A stretch of 64,000 nt of DNA from Zopfochytrium polystomum (lineage: Eukaryota > Chytridiomycota > Chytridiomycetes > Chytridiales > Chytridiaceae): assembly GCA_025765615.1 (NCBI GenBank), contig JAIVFJ010000190.1:1-64000 (forward strand), written 5' to 3'. The stretch's first letter is position 1, and each line of letters opens with the position of its first letter. Of the stretch, positions 9,940 through 21,902 are shown in pieces. The notes under the pieces were generated by a model. That model was not told the origin of the DNA. It made no database searches and saw nothing but the letters and a program-made list of their open reading frames with translations. The position numbers and the translations under genes were made by a program.

Positions 9940-12900
9940 ATGGCCGCCTCCGTCGCTCCCGCAGCACTCCCCGACCTCGCCGCAGTGGTCGCCGTCCTCC
10001 GCTTCCTCGCGCCCCTCGCCCAGCCCGTCGCCGCCGTCGGCCTCGCTGTCCTCCTAGTCTCCGCGGCCGCCGCCCACTCGTCCTCGTCCTCGTCGTCCTC
10101 CTCGTCGTGGTGGGCCGCACGCGCCGCAAAACCGCCCTCGGACAGCCTCCTCGCCGCCGCACTGACCCGCTCGGCGGCGGCGGCGCACCGCCCCCGTCGC
10201 CTCGGCACCGACGACGAGTCGTCCCCGCTGCTCGGGGGGGCTGGCCCGTCGTCCGGTTCGACTTTGCCAAGTTTGATGAGTAACAATAACAACAGCAATA
10301 ACAGCAACAACGCAGCAGACTCGAATGTCTTTGTAGCTGACGTGGCGTTCCCCCGCTGGCTCGCGGCGGCCGGCGTCGGCCTGTTTGTCGCCCGCATCGC
10401 CGTCCTTACGGCTGCGAGCGTGAGCGGCCGCGCGCCCGCCGTCGCCGACCCGAATTGTCCCTTGGCCGTGATCGGCTCGGCCCTGGCTTGGGTGGGTGTG
10501 GGCCTCTCTCTGTCTGTCTGTCTGCTTGTCTGCCTGTCTGTCTGTCTGCCCTGTCTGTGTGGCCGCCCAAGTTCTGTTGGGGGACTCTCAGTCGTGCTTG
10601 GGGGTTTTCTGTCCCCCACACACCACGAACGCACGAACCCACCCCCCGATCGTGCCGTTTACACGTGCGTTGGCTCTAACCTTTTTCTTTTCTTTCTTTG
10701 TTTTTTTTTATTTTCTCTCGTCACCGCAGGGCCTTGGCCTCGTCGCGTACTTGGCTTTCACCCCCGTCGGCGGACAGGTCCGCCTCTCTGGCAAGCTGCC
10801 GCACATGCGGCCGCTGGTTTTGTTGTTCCTCGCAACCATCGTTAGCACCGTCGCAGGCCTCGCCGCCGCCGCCGCCCCAGCTGGCTCTGCCGCCGCCGTC
10901 GCGATCGTCCTCGCCGACGCGGCTGCCACGTCGTCTCTTTTGGCGCTCGTAGCCTACCAATCGTCCGTCATCACCGACCAGGTTGAGGCCGCTCGCGACG
11001 CCTCGTACACCTCAAACAAGTTGCCCATCCCGTCGCGCGAGCCCTCCAGCAATGTTTTCAGCTACCTCTACTTTTCGTGGATGAATCCCATGATGCGCCA
11101 GGGCCAGAGAAAGCACTTGGCCCTCGAGGACGTGTGGGACCTGGCCGAGTCTGAAAAGGCCGTCGCGGCCGTCGAACACTTCAAAAAGTGGAAAGGATCG
11201 GCGCACCACCTCGGCCTGGTCTTGTTCATGTCTCAGTGGCGCTCTTTTTTGTACAGCAGCGCCATGTCCACCACCTCGACCCTCATGCAGGTCGCCGGTC
11301 CGTTCTTTTTGTACATGTGAGTATGCCGTTTGTTATTTGTTCGCGCGAGTGCCTCTAACCCGCTGTACGGGGCAGGATTGTCGGGTCGATCATGGACCCT
11401 GCGAACAGCTCTCCGATCATCTTGTACGGCTCCGTCTGCTGCCTTCCGTTGTCTGTATTTGCCAAAGCCCTGCTGGACGGCCAAACTTGGCACCAAGGCA
11501 GGAAAATTGGCATCCGCTTGAAAGCCGCCGTCGTGAATGAGGTCTACGTGAAAAGTCTGCGACGCGCCGTCACGGTTTCGACCACCGCGAACAAGTCGTC
11601 GTCCAGCGACTTGCCGATCGACGACGGATCATCCAGCACATCGAAATCGGACGCCGACGGCGAGGCCGCCGAAGGCGGCGACAAGAAGGAAAAGGACGCC
11701 AACTCGACCGTCGGCAAAATTGTCACGCTGATGAGCTCAGACGCCGAGAAGATCAAGGAGTCGCTGCCGTTCGTCGTCGAGCTCTTGTCGGCCCCCGTGC
11801 AAATCACCGTGTCGATCATTGCGCTGCTCCAAGTCATTGGCTGGCCCGCCCTCGCTGGCCTTGCCGTCATGCTGACCACGTTCCCTGCGACGTATTATTT
11901 GTCAAAGTGGGCGAACCGCGTGTTTGAGAGGCTCATGGACGCCACCGATCGCAGAACGAATGTCGTGAACGAGACCCTGCAGGGTATTCGCATTATTAAG
12001 GTGAGCAGCGCTAGGGGGTTCCGCGGCATGGCCTTTGTTTTTAATCGCCTTTTTTCTTTCTTTCTCCCGCAGTACTTTGCGTGGGAACGAAGCTTTTTGA
12101 AAAAGATTGACGAGGCCCGAGACAAGGAAATGCGATGCTTGATCGATTTTTACTTGCAAGGGGCCACCGGCACGTTTGTGTGGCTTTTCACCCCGATTCT
12201 CGTCGCCTTTTTCACCCTGTTGACCGTCACCGAGGTCGCTGGTCGCCAGCTCGACGCGAGAATGGTTCGTTGTTTGTGCCTCCGCCTTCGGTCATTCTCT
12301 CCGAATTATTTATTCACTAACATTGCCCGGTTGTGCAGGCTTTTACATGCATCTCCCTTTTCAACAATCTCCGCTTTCCGATGGTTGTCCTGCCCGACAT
12401 GATTGTCGAGGTGTTCCAGCTCAAAGTCGCAGCCGACCGAATCGCTCGCTTCCTGAAGCAGGACGAGCTGGAAAAGTACTCTGAACAGCCCGAAGAAGTG
12501 GACCTCGACGCGCCGACCATTGGTTTCCGCAGCGGCTGGTTCCAGTGGTTCGTCGACGTCGCCGGCGCAAAAGACAAGCCCTCTGCCGCAGACGCTGCAA
12601 CGACGGAGAAAACGCCGCTGCTGAACCGCGTGTCGAGCAAAGTGTCGGTCAACAGCGCCAGTGGCGGGTCCTCCTCGACCTCGGTGGCGACCGGAGCCGG
12701 AGCCTCGTTCACCCTGCGCGACATCACCCTTACGTTCCCCGTCGGCGGCCTCACTGCCATTTGCGGATCTACCGGCGCTGGCAAGTCTTCGCTCATCCAA
12801 GCGTTGCTCGGCGAGATGAAGCGGCTCTCTGGCCGCTCGTACCTTCCCGACCCACGAAAACCGGTGTCGATTCCCGGCACGGACTTGACGACCGGCGTTG

Positions 12901-15812
12901 CCTACGTCGCCCAGACGTCTTGGCTGCAGAACGCGACTATCCGCGACAATATCCTCTTTGGAGAGCCGTACGACGCCGTTCGTTACACGCGTGTCATCAA
13001 GGCTTGTGCGCTTGCCAAGGACTTGTCCACTTTGGAGGTTGGTTTTCTTTTTTTGGCTTTGCCTAGCGTTTTTTGCTTTTCGAATGCGTTCCACCCCTGA
13101 TATGCGCTCGCACTCTACTAGGCTGGAGACTTGACCGAAATCGGTGAGAAGGGTATCAACCTCAGTGGTGGGCAGAAACAGCGCGTGTCCTTGGCGCGCG
13201 CCGTGTACTCGCGCGCCGCGTTCATTCTACTCGACGACCCTCTGTCCGCTGTCGACGCTCCAACTGCCCGCCACCTTTTCGACAAGGCCATTTGCGGCCT
13301 TCTCGCAGGTCGCACTCGGATTCTCGTGACCCACCAGACCGCACTGGTAGCGCCGAGGACGGACCACCTCGTCATTATGCAAGCCGGAGAGGTGCTCGCC
13401 GCCGGATCCGTCGAAGGGGTCCTTGCCACTCCCGGCGTCGACGCCGTGCTTTCGCGCGAAGACGCCTCGGCGCTCTCGTCGTCGGTGCAGGACCTGTCGC
13501 CCAGCGAACCGTCGTCTCCCACAGCTGAAAAGGCCGCTGACGACGGCGGCGAGGCCGCGGACGCGCCCGCCGACTTTTCGAACGGAAAGGACCCCGAGGA
13601 CGTGAAGCGCCTCGTGCAAGACGAGGACCGCTCCACGGGAGCCGTCAAGCTGTCCAACTACATTGGCTATATCTCCGCCGCCGGCGGCCTACTGTTCCTG
13701 GTCCTGCTCGTCGCGACCATGGTCGGGGACCGCATGATTATGATTGCGAACGACTACTGGGTCAAGACGTGGGCCGAGTCTTACGGCAACGGAACGAGCG
13801 GCGGCGAGGACCCCGTCGGCGCGATGCGGTCGAGCGGCGGCGGCGCCGGCATCTTTGCGGCCGTCGGCGGCGGCGTGTCCGTCGCCGCGGCTTCGTCCAT
13901 GCTTCACTTGCCTTTGGCGTCTTCGGCCGTCTGGGCGACCGCCAACCACAGCGAAAGGACGGCGTTTTCTGCCACCGAGGAAGGTGGCAGCGAGCGCCCC
14001 GAAGTGGACACGCGGTATTACATCATCGGATACGGGCTTATCAGCACTTCCTGGGTGGTGCTGTTCCTTAGTACCCATGCGGTCCGATGTTTCGGCTCCT
14101 ACTTTGCGTCCAAAAAGTTCAACAAAATTTTGATGGAAAACATCATGTTCGCCCCCATGCGATTTTTCGACACCACCCCTATCGGCCGCATCTTGAACAG
14201 GGCGTCCAAGGACTTGAGCGTCATCGACAAGAGCGTCATGGAGTCGATCGACTTCTTCTTGTCGTGCGTGATGGACGTGATTGCCGTCGTGGCGGTGATT
14301 TGCTCGATCACTCCGCTCTTTTTGGTGTTTATGGCGCCAATGATGTTCCTGTACTACCTGGTCGGCACTCGGTACCTGGCGTCGTCGCGCGAGCTGAAAC
14401 GGCTCGAGTCTGTCACGCGCAGCCCAATCTACTCCATGTTCAGCGAGACGCTCATGGGGTGCTCGACCATTCGCGCTTTTGGCGCCGAGCAGCGGTTCAT
14501 CGAGGAGAACCTTCGTCGCGTGGACGTGAACAACAGGGCGTACTATTTCATGTGGTGCTCCAACCGCTGGCTGGGCGTCCGCATCTCCACCATCGCCGCG
14601 GTCGCCATCTTTGTGGCGACCCTGATCATCGCGCAGACGCGCGACTACATTGGCGCCGGGTTCGCAGGCCTCGCCCTCACGTGGTCGCTGTCGCTGTCCC
14701 AGGACCTGATCTGGCTCGTGCGCAGCCACGCCAATATGGAAATGAGCATGAACGCCGTGGAGCGGGTGAACGAGTACCTGGTGCTGCCGCAAGAGGCCGC
14801 CATGGTTATCCCCACGCGCCGCCCGCCGCCGTCGTGGCCCAGCGGTGGCGCGATCGAAGTCAAGAACCTCGAGATGCGCTACGCGCCCGACCTGCCCCCC
14901 GTGCTCAAGAACGTGAGCTTTTCGATCAAGGCCGGCGAAAAAGTCGGCATCGTCGGCCGCACCGGCGCCGGCAAGTCGTCGCTCTCGCTGTCCATCTTCC
15001 GCATCTTTGAGCCGTCCGCCGGGTCGATCACAATCGACGGCGTCGACGTGGCCACCATTGGCTTGTTTGACCTGCGGTCGCGGCTGACCATGATCCCGCA
15101 GGACCCCGTGCTGTTTGCCGGCACGATCCGGTCCAATTTGGACCCGTTCAACGAGGTCGACGACGAGCGCGTATGGACCGCGCTGGAGCGAGTGCGCTTC
15201 CTGCAGAGCTTGCAGTCCACGTCGGATGCCGCGGCCGCGGCCGCGGTCGCGAGCGCGAGCGCGGCGGCGTCCGCTTCGTCTGCTGGCAGCGCCGATGCCG
15301 GCGCTGGCGCATCGACGCGGCGTCGCGGATCGCACGCGTCGACGATCACGGCGACGACGGCGGCGGGCGGCAGCGGCGGAGGGCGGGCCGGCATCACGCT
15401 GGACGCGGCGGTGACGGAGGGCGGGTCCAACTTTTCGCAGGGGCAGCGGCAGCTGCTCTGCCTGGCGCGCGCGCTGCTGAAGGGCTCCCGCGTGACCATC
15501 TTTGACGAGGCGACCGCCTCGGTCGACAACGAGACGGACGCGCGCATCCAAGAGACGATCCGCGGCGAGGATTTCGCCGGCACCACCGTGCTGTCCATCG
15601 CGCACCGCCTGCGCACCGTCGCGGACTACGACAAGGTGCTCGTGCTCGAGGCCGGCGAGGTCGCCGAGTTTGGGTCGCCGTACGAGCTGATGACGAAAAC
15701 GGGGGATGGTGGCGAGGCGCGGTTCCGCATGATGTGCGAGCAGTCCGGCGAGTTTGACGAGCTGCTCGCGATGGCGAAGAGGTCGGCGGGCGTCGCGGCG
15801 AACGACTGCTAG
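9940..15812 (+). CDS. ABC transporter, ABCC (MRP/YCF1) subfamily, full-length
   Basis: Six exons (9940-10491, 10730-11316, 11376-12000, 12073-12264, 12339-13037, 13122-15812), all with GT-AG introns, encode about 1781 residues. The order is an N-terminal hydrophobic extension with a Ser run, TMD1, NBD1, TMD2, NBD2. NBD1 has Walker A 'GSTGAGKSS' (about 795), signature 'LSGGQKQR' (about 899) and Walker B 'FILLDDPLSAVD'. NBD2 has Walker A 'GRTGAGKSSL' (about 1497), signature 'FSQGQRQLL' (about 1656) and Walker B 'VTIFDEATASVD'. Known family members export glutathione conjugates, organic anions or metals across vacuolar or plasma membranes; the substrate here is unknown. NBD2 carries an Ala/Ser/Gly-rich insertion just before its signature. 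Intron 1 holds a (TGTC)n microsatellite. No broken motif was seen. Confidence 0.93.
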
Positions 15813-16584
15813 GCTGGGATGTTTTGTGAGAGGGTTTTTTTTAATTTGCGTCTCTTGGTTCCTCCTTTGTGGCTGTTGCAAGTCAGTCCTAATGGTGTGG
15901 GATTTTTTTCTCTCTCCCTCTCTCGCTATCTCTTTCGTCTCTTCTCTATTCTCTCTTTTTTTCTAGTTTTTCCGCCTGGTTTTTTCTCGTTTAGCAAAGT
16001 GGTTGCAAAGACTGACTGGCCGTTTCCACCCCCGCGCGGCGGGCCCCGCGCTTTGATTTGTTGACTTTTATCTTTGTCCGCAAGCACCGTTTTTCCTTTC
16101 TTGCCGCCCTCACTCACTTCGTCTCATGTGACCCCGGCCCTTCCCTCCAAAATCAATTTTTCATTCTTCGCTTGTTCCCTCTCCACTGCAGCTTAGTTTG
16201 TTGTTTGCGCGTGCTGCACTCCCAGCGGTCTTGTTTTTGGGAGAGCGAGCACCTTCTTCTTCTTCTTTTGTGTGTTTTGCTGTTTTTGTTTATTTGTTGC
16301 CTTCTGGCAGTTCGTTTTGTTCTCCCCACAACGCGTTTAGAGAGACGGCGAGGGTTGCTTTCGTCCCCTCCACGGCCCGTCGATGAAAGGAATTAGTTTG
16401 CTTTCATGAGCCGCCTAACACCCCTACGTTTCTTTTCTTTTCTTTTCTTTTCTTTGGACCCCGAACCCCTTCACCCAATCACACCTCTCTGTATGACCGT
16501 CGAACTTTCGGTCTTGTCGTTATTGTTGGATCATCATCATCATCTACTTTTCTTTGTTCCCCCCCCCATTACGTTAGGCCCAAT

Positions 16585-16615
<31 letters not shown>

Positions 16616-17891
16616 AAAGGAAAAAAAAAAAAAAAAAAAAGAGGGAGGAAGTAAACACAACTTCCTTGGGTCACCGGTGAGTGCTGTTGGAAAAATGTTT
16701 CAAGAGAGTTCGTTTGCTGGGAGTCCGTGAAAAAGAGCCGGAACATGAAGGCCTTGGAACTCCGCTGTGACGACAGATAAACGCATTCTCTGTCAGACTC
16801 GAAAAATGAGCAGGAGCGCAAGCGGAACATGGAGAAGGGCTGATCCCACCGCTCTGCGTGCATGAGCGTCGGCAGCTTCTCGCTCCGCTCATCACGGTGG
16901 TATTTCCGATTACAACGCAATTGTAGACTTGTTGTTTTGAGGGAGAGGAATCGCACCTTTGATGCGAAAACTTGAGAACTCAAAAACCCCTTCTGGGAAC
17001 TGGCTCTGGGTCGCCAATAAGGATAGGCAGATTGTTGGTTAAATCCGCAACCCGAGCTTATCCAACCCGCTGTGCAGTTAAGGATAAGGAAAATTTGCTT
17101 AACCAGAATGCAGTTATGGTTAAAAAAAAAACAAAAAAAAAAAAATAAACAAACTTATCCTGGGAAAAAGCCTGTTTGACTAGTGGTTTGGTAGAATCTC
17201 ATTCTTCCCCGTTTATCGTTTAACCATGCCACAGTTGAGCCTATTTTGTCGTGTGCGGTTACAGTTGGGTTACGGTTAATTCGTCCCTGCAGCGGTTAGG
17301 TTTTCTGTTTAGGCCAATGGTGGTGGCAAGGATAAAGTGCTGTTTTGGTTGAGCTGATTTTATCCTATCCTATCCTATCATCCTAAACGCCGATACTTGG
17401 TCGCCAAACTCTCTTTTGGGTGTGGGACCTCTCCTTCACCTCGCAACTCGCCCTGGTTGGCAGGATTTTCTTTTTCATTCAGCACTACCGTTTTACAGCT
17501 GTTATGGCCACAATTTTTGAATGGGGTTCATCTGTCATTCTGGCTGCACCGTATAATGCATGCCATGCATGAGGCGAGGCAATAGCGTGGTTAGCAGCCA
17601 TATTGGTGGGTGCAAACACAAGCCATGCAACATTCATTGCATTTGGTTGATTTGTTGAAAGGCGTGTGGAGGTGGGGAGGTTGGTAGGTAGGTTTTTTTT
17701 TTTTTTTTTTTGTTTGGTTTGTCTGTTTGTTTTGGTGACCGCGAACTAAATCTATTTTGATGGGGTGTGGAAGCAAAAAATAAAGCCCGCAATGTATTTG
17801 GACGTCACGTGTGGAGCTCTGGCAGTCTTTCCTTTTCGGGGAAACTGCCGGCCGCCTCATGAGCTGGCCTGGATGTCGCGCGCTGGAGCAC

Positions 17892-17922
<31 letters not shown>

Positions 17923-18237
17923 TGAAGACAAGCCAGTCAGACAGACAGCCGGAAGCAGACAAATTGTTGGCTTCGCCCCATGCCACAAATGAACTGATCG
18001 AGAGAGAACCCACAACAGCAAAAAAAAAAAAAAAAAAAATTAAAAAAAATTAAAAAAAAATAATAATTAAAAAAGCGAACCACACTCACTCATCAATCGC
18101 CAACCACACCAGACCGAATGTCCCTCTCGTCGTGCGCCGGTCTGTGGGCCCGTCGTCACCCATCAACATCCATCATCACTCCCGCCCCCCCCCCATTCGC
18201 TCTGCTGCACCAACCCCCGCCGCAACTATCCGCACAA

Positions 18238-18268
<31 letters not shown>

Positions 18269-18542
18269 ATTGCCGTTTGCTGTTGCTGCCGTGAAAACAA
18301 TCGCTCCTCCGATTCTTCCCTACGTGACCACCCGTTCGATCTAACCATCAATCACATCGTTTCTCCACCATTTGTGCACCCGTTCGCTCGACGATGTTCG
18401 CTTGTGCCGATCGCTGCGGTCGGCCCTGTTCCTCATTCAATCGCTTATTCGACACATCGGGCATCGTGCGCGCGTTCGAAATGTTTTCGGAACCAAAAAA
18501 AAAAAAAAAAAACAACCAAATATGTAAACCATCAACCTGCAG
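15813..18542. repeat. Long intergenic region rich in simple repeats
   Basis: This region contains T-rich stretches, (TTTTC)n near 16431-16455, (CAA)n at 16586-16614, an A tract at 16621-16640, (ACAG)n at 17893-17922, A-rich runs at 18020-18075 and (CTG)n at 18239-18268. A cluster of GGATA/GGTTA-type motifs lies at 16990-17400. I recognise no gene. Confidence 0.55.
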
Positions 18543-19298
18543 GAGCCTTCCTTGGCCTCCAAATAACCGGATCGGCGTCGGCCTACCTCGAAAACGTCTG
18601 GGTCTGGACCGCCGACCATGAGCTGGACCGCAGCGACCACGCGCAGATCTCCGTGTACACTGGGCGCGGCCTCCTCGTCCAAAACACAAAGGGAAACCCC
18701 GTCTGGATGTACGGATCGTCCGTCGAGCACAACCAGCTCTACAACTACCAGCTGTCGGGCGCCAAAAACGTATTCATGGGCATGATCCAAACTGGTGAGT
18801 GTCACGCATTTTTTATTATTATTATTTTTTTTTTAATTCTCTGTTGATCATCAATCCCGGATGGGGCGCATCCTCAAACAACAACATACCCAACTTTTTC
18901 CCCCCCCCACCCCAGAAACCCCGTACTACCAAGGCCCCACCAAGGACGCTACAACCCCGTACCCCGTGAACCCCGCCTACGACGACCCGACCTTCTCCTC
19001 GTGCACGACGGCCTCGTGCAAAAAGGCGTGGGGCCTCCGGGTCAGCAACTCGTCCGACGTGCTCGTGTACGGCGCCGGGCTCTACAGCTTCTTTGACGAC
19101 TACTCCCAGACCTGCCTCGACACCAAATCCTGCCAGGACAACATGGTCTCGATCGAAAACTCGCAGCGCGTCTCGCTCTTTGGGCTCTCCACCATCGGCG
19201 TCAAGAACATGGTCTCGGTCGACGGCGACAACAACTACATCCCGCAGTCGGATAATACCAACACGTTTGCGTCCACCATCGTGTCGTTTACGCTCTAG
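18543..19298 (+). pseudogene. C-terminal fragment of a GH55 exo-beta-1,3-glucanase
   Basis: Two exons (18543-18794 and 18916-19298) encode about 210 residues. The sequence matches the end of GH55 glucan 1,3-beta-glucosidases: 'ASAYLENVWVWTADHELD', 'ISVYTGRGLLVQ', 'GSSVEHNQLYNYQ', 'NVFMGMIQTETPYYQ' and 'YGAGLYSFFDDYSQTC'. These enzymes remodel or degrade beta-1,3-glucan outside the cell. The family is normally about 700-900 residues with two beta-helix domains, so most of the protein is missing. The fragment opens at an acceptor-like CAG after an A tract, and nothing upstream to 16.4 kb resembles GH55. The intron and frame are intact, so the deletion may be recent. A remote upstream exon is the alternative. 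Confidence 0.7.
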
Positions 19299-19625
19299 AG
19301 GTGGCGGTGGGTGGCAAGCGTTGGTTGTGTGCGGCGGGTGAGGTGTTCACATAGTGGGACACTTTATTAGAGTAATTCGGCGGAACGGACGGACTATGGA
19401 CTATCCCCCCCTTTGTTTCTATTTTTTTTTTTTTTTTCTCCTCTGTCCGTTTCGCTTAAACATGGGATTGTTCTCTTTATCATCGCATTTCGCCAGGGAC
19501 GTGGGTCTCCAACAAGAGAGATGTAGAAAACCATACGTTTCCCCAAAAAGCAAACGTCAACAACGACCATCCCAAAGTTGATTACAATGGATCGGATCTC
19601 TCCTGAACCTCTACAATATATCCCT

Positions 19626-19633
<8 letters not shown>

Positions 19634-19672
<39 letters not shown>
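19634..19672. repeat. (CA)n microsatellite
   Basis: An uninterrupted CA run lies directly downstream of the stop codon of the minus-strand OXLD1-like gene. Confidence 0.9.
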
Positions 19673-19681
19673 TTTTTGTTT

Positions 19682-20110
19682 CTACGCCTGAAACTCGTTC
19701 GGATGCGCCTCCCTCCAAATCTTGAGCTCCTCGCGGTACACGTCCAGCACGCACGGGTCGCAGCTCGACCCGCAGCACGCCCCCGGTGGCGGCCGCGCAG
19801 GCCGCTCCGCGCTCGACGCGATCGCAAGAAGCTGCTCCTCCCGGTACGCCGCCAGCCGCGGCCGCAGACGCCGGAACGTCGGGGAGACCGCCGCGAGGCT
19901 GGTTGCCGTCATCGGCGTGGGCGGCGGCGGCGGCGGCGTCGGCGAGGGCGGAGGAGGTGGGGTGGTGGTGGTGGTGGCGGCGGTGGTGGGCGGTTGTGCG
20001 GGGTGCGTGCTGCTGCTGCTGCTGGTGCTGTCGCTGGCGGCGGCAGTGGTCGGGCTGTCGATCGTGGCCGATGCCGTCGTCATCGTTGTCGGTGGGGCGG
20101 TGACGTCCAT
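19682..20110 (-). CDS. OXLD1-like protein (oxidoreductase-like domain)
   Basis: One exon of 142 residues starts at the ATG at 20110, just after a T tract on the plus strand. The N-terminal two thirds is Thr/Pro/Ala-rich low complexity. The C-terminal part has 'PPPGACCGSSCDPCVLDVYR' followed by EELKIW. This is the compact Cys motif (PP..CC..GC..C..D.Y..EL..W) of the oxidoreductase-like domain found in animal OXLD1 and in fungal mitochondrial proteins. The biochemical role of the domain is poorly defined and I assign none. An extra upstream exon with a targeting sequence cannot be excluded. Confidence 0.72.
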   Translation of the reverse strand: MDVTAPPTTMTTASATIDSPTTAAASDSTSSSSSTHPAQPPTTAATTTTTPPPPPSPTPPPPPPTPMTATSLAAVSPTFRRLRPRLAAYREEQLLAIASSAERPARPPPGACCGSSCDPCVLDVYREELKIWREAHPNEFQA

Positions 20111-20131
20111 TGGCTGTGTGTGTGTGTATGT

Positions 20132-20164
<33 letters not shown>

Positions 20165-20555
20165 TTCGGTTCGGCCAGACCAGGCGATCACATCAGATGG
20201 AAAGAAAAGGAAAGCGCCTGCTGTGTGCGTACTTACTCGGACTAACTACTTTTTTTTTTCTCGTCGTCTTCTTCTTTCCCGCCGTCTTCGTCCCTCTCTC
20301 GCCCACAACGGATTCTTCCGCATACCAAAATCGTTCCGTTGTTTTCACCCACAGTTTCGTGGATCGTTCGTTGCAGAGCGGGCATTTATTCTTTTTTCAC
20401 GAGAGAGGCGAACGCGGCACGTTTCTAAAATATTTGGGCCGGTTCGGACGGACGGAAGCCAAGAAAAAAAAAAAAAAAAAAAAGAGGCAGAGGGTGAAGC
20501 CATTAAAACAAACAAAGGAGAACGTAAAGAACAAGCAGTGGGTCATTCATTGCCC

Positions 20556-21867
20556 CTACACGTCTCCGGCATCGAGGCCCTCGACGCCAAACACTTGCTT
20601 CGCCAGCGCCTTGAACAGCTCAAAGTTGCGCCGCGGGACATCCACATCCTCCCCCCGCGCCGCCTCCGCCTCCTCCTCCGCCTCCTCCCTCGCCGCATCC
20701 TTCTTCTTCCCGCGCCACACGCGGCCGCCGCCAATCTCGAACCGGTCGACCTCTGCCCCGGCCCACGACCGCACCACGCACTTGTACCCGCCGGCGCGCG
20801 TCCCGACCATCACGGCGCGCCCGCCGTCCGTCGCCGCCCGGCACAGCAACCCCGCGTGCCCCGGCACGGGCACCGTCCACTCCGGCCGGCTCATCTCGCG
20901 CAGGATCGCCGCAACCACCGCCCGCGTCGGCTGCCGCGCCGGCGCGAACCGGAAAAACCGGTCCGAAGTCGACCCGCCCGCCCCGCCGCCGCGTTCGCGC
21001 GCGGCCAGCATCGCCGCTGTCACCTCCGCGTCGCTCGGAGCCGCTGACAGCGCGGACTGCACACGCGCCCATTGGCTCGTCCGCACGCACAGCTGCCACC
21101 ACCCGGGCAGCGACCGCAGGAACCCGTCGCCGTCCCGCTCCGAGGACGACGCCGCCTCCGCCGCGGCCTCCCCGAAACCGCCTGCTGCTCCGCGCTCCGC
21201 CGCGGCCGCCTCCACCGCCATCGCCTCGATCCTCCGCTTCTCGGCCTCCTCCATCACGCGAAAGTACACCACGCAGCACTCCTGCGGCACCTCGAACCCC
21301 TCGGGCAGCCCGACGGACCCCGCGGGCGGCCACAGCACCCTCGGCCGCACGAACCCGACGTGCCCGCCGCAGATCAGCCCCTGCGCCGCGCCGAGGTTGT
21401 CGCCGCTCCACAGCGGGAACGGCGTGCACGACGACTTTGACGAGCAGCCGACGTCCGCGATCCACCAGTGCGGCGCGCCGCGCAGCGTCACGGGCAGGTG
21501 AACGAGGTTGAGCAGGTGCGTGCCCGGGTGCCGCAGGTCCGTGAGAGGGTGCGTGGACGGGTCGTACGACACCGCGCCCATCAGCGAGTCGCCGCTGCGC
21601 AGCTCGGCGTGGAAGTTGAGCGCCGTCAGGAGCCAGCCGAAGCTGGCGGGGGAGGCGGACGGTGGAAGGAAGGTGTGGCGGGGGTTAGTCCATCAGTCGT
21701 TTGCGCACCGCGCAAGCGTGCGCGTGCACCTGCACGCAAATGCGCGAATCGAACGAGATCGCGTGTGTGCACATGTGGATACACACACACCCACACACAC
21801 ACTGGCTTCGGGTGGGAGCACAAAACACACGCATACGCGCTTGCGCGCGGACACACGCACGCCCACA

Positions 21868-21902
<35 letters not shown>

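Noticed and set aside
9768..10845. Upstream-extended frames through the A tract at the ABC transporter start
   Set aside because: They translate poly-A as poly-Lys and use non-ATG starts; the ATG at 9940 begins a hydrophobic ABCC-like N-terminus.
13689..15881. Very long open frame antisense to the ABC transporter (730 residues)
   Set aside because: It mirrors a GC-rich coding exon on the other strand, is extremely His/Arg/Asp-rich and shows no motif; a composition artefact.
18118..18344. Leucine-run frame from the (CTG)n tract as a signal peptide for the GH55 fragment
   Set aside because: The leucine frame starts with GTG, and the only nearby ATG (18118) is in a different frame giving a Cys run and an early stop.
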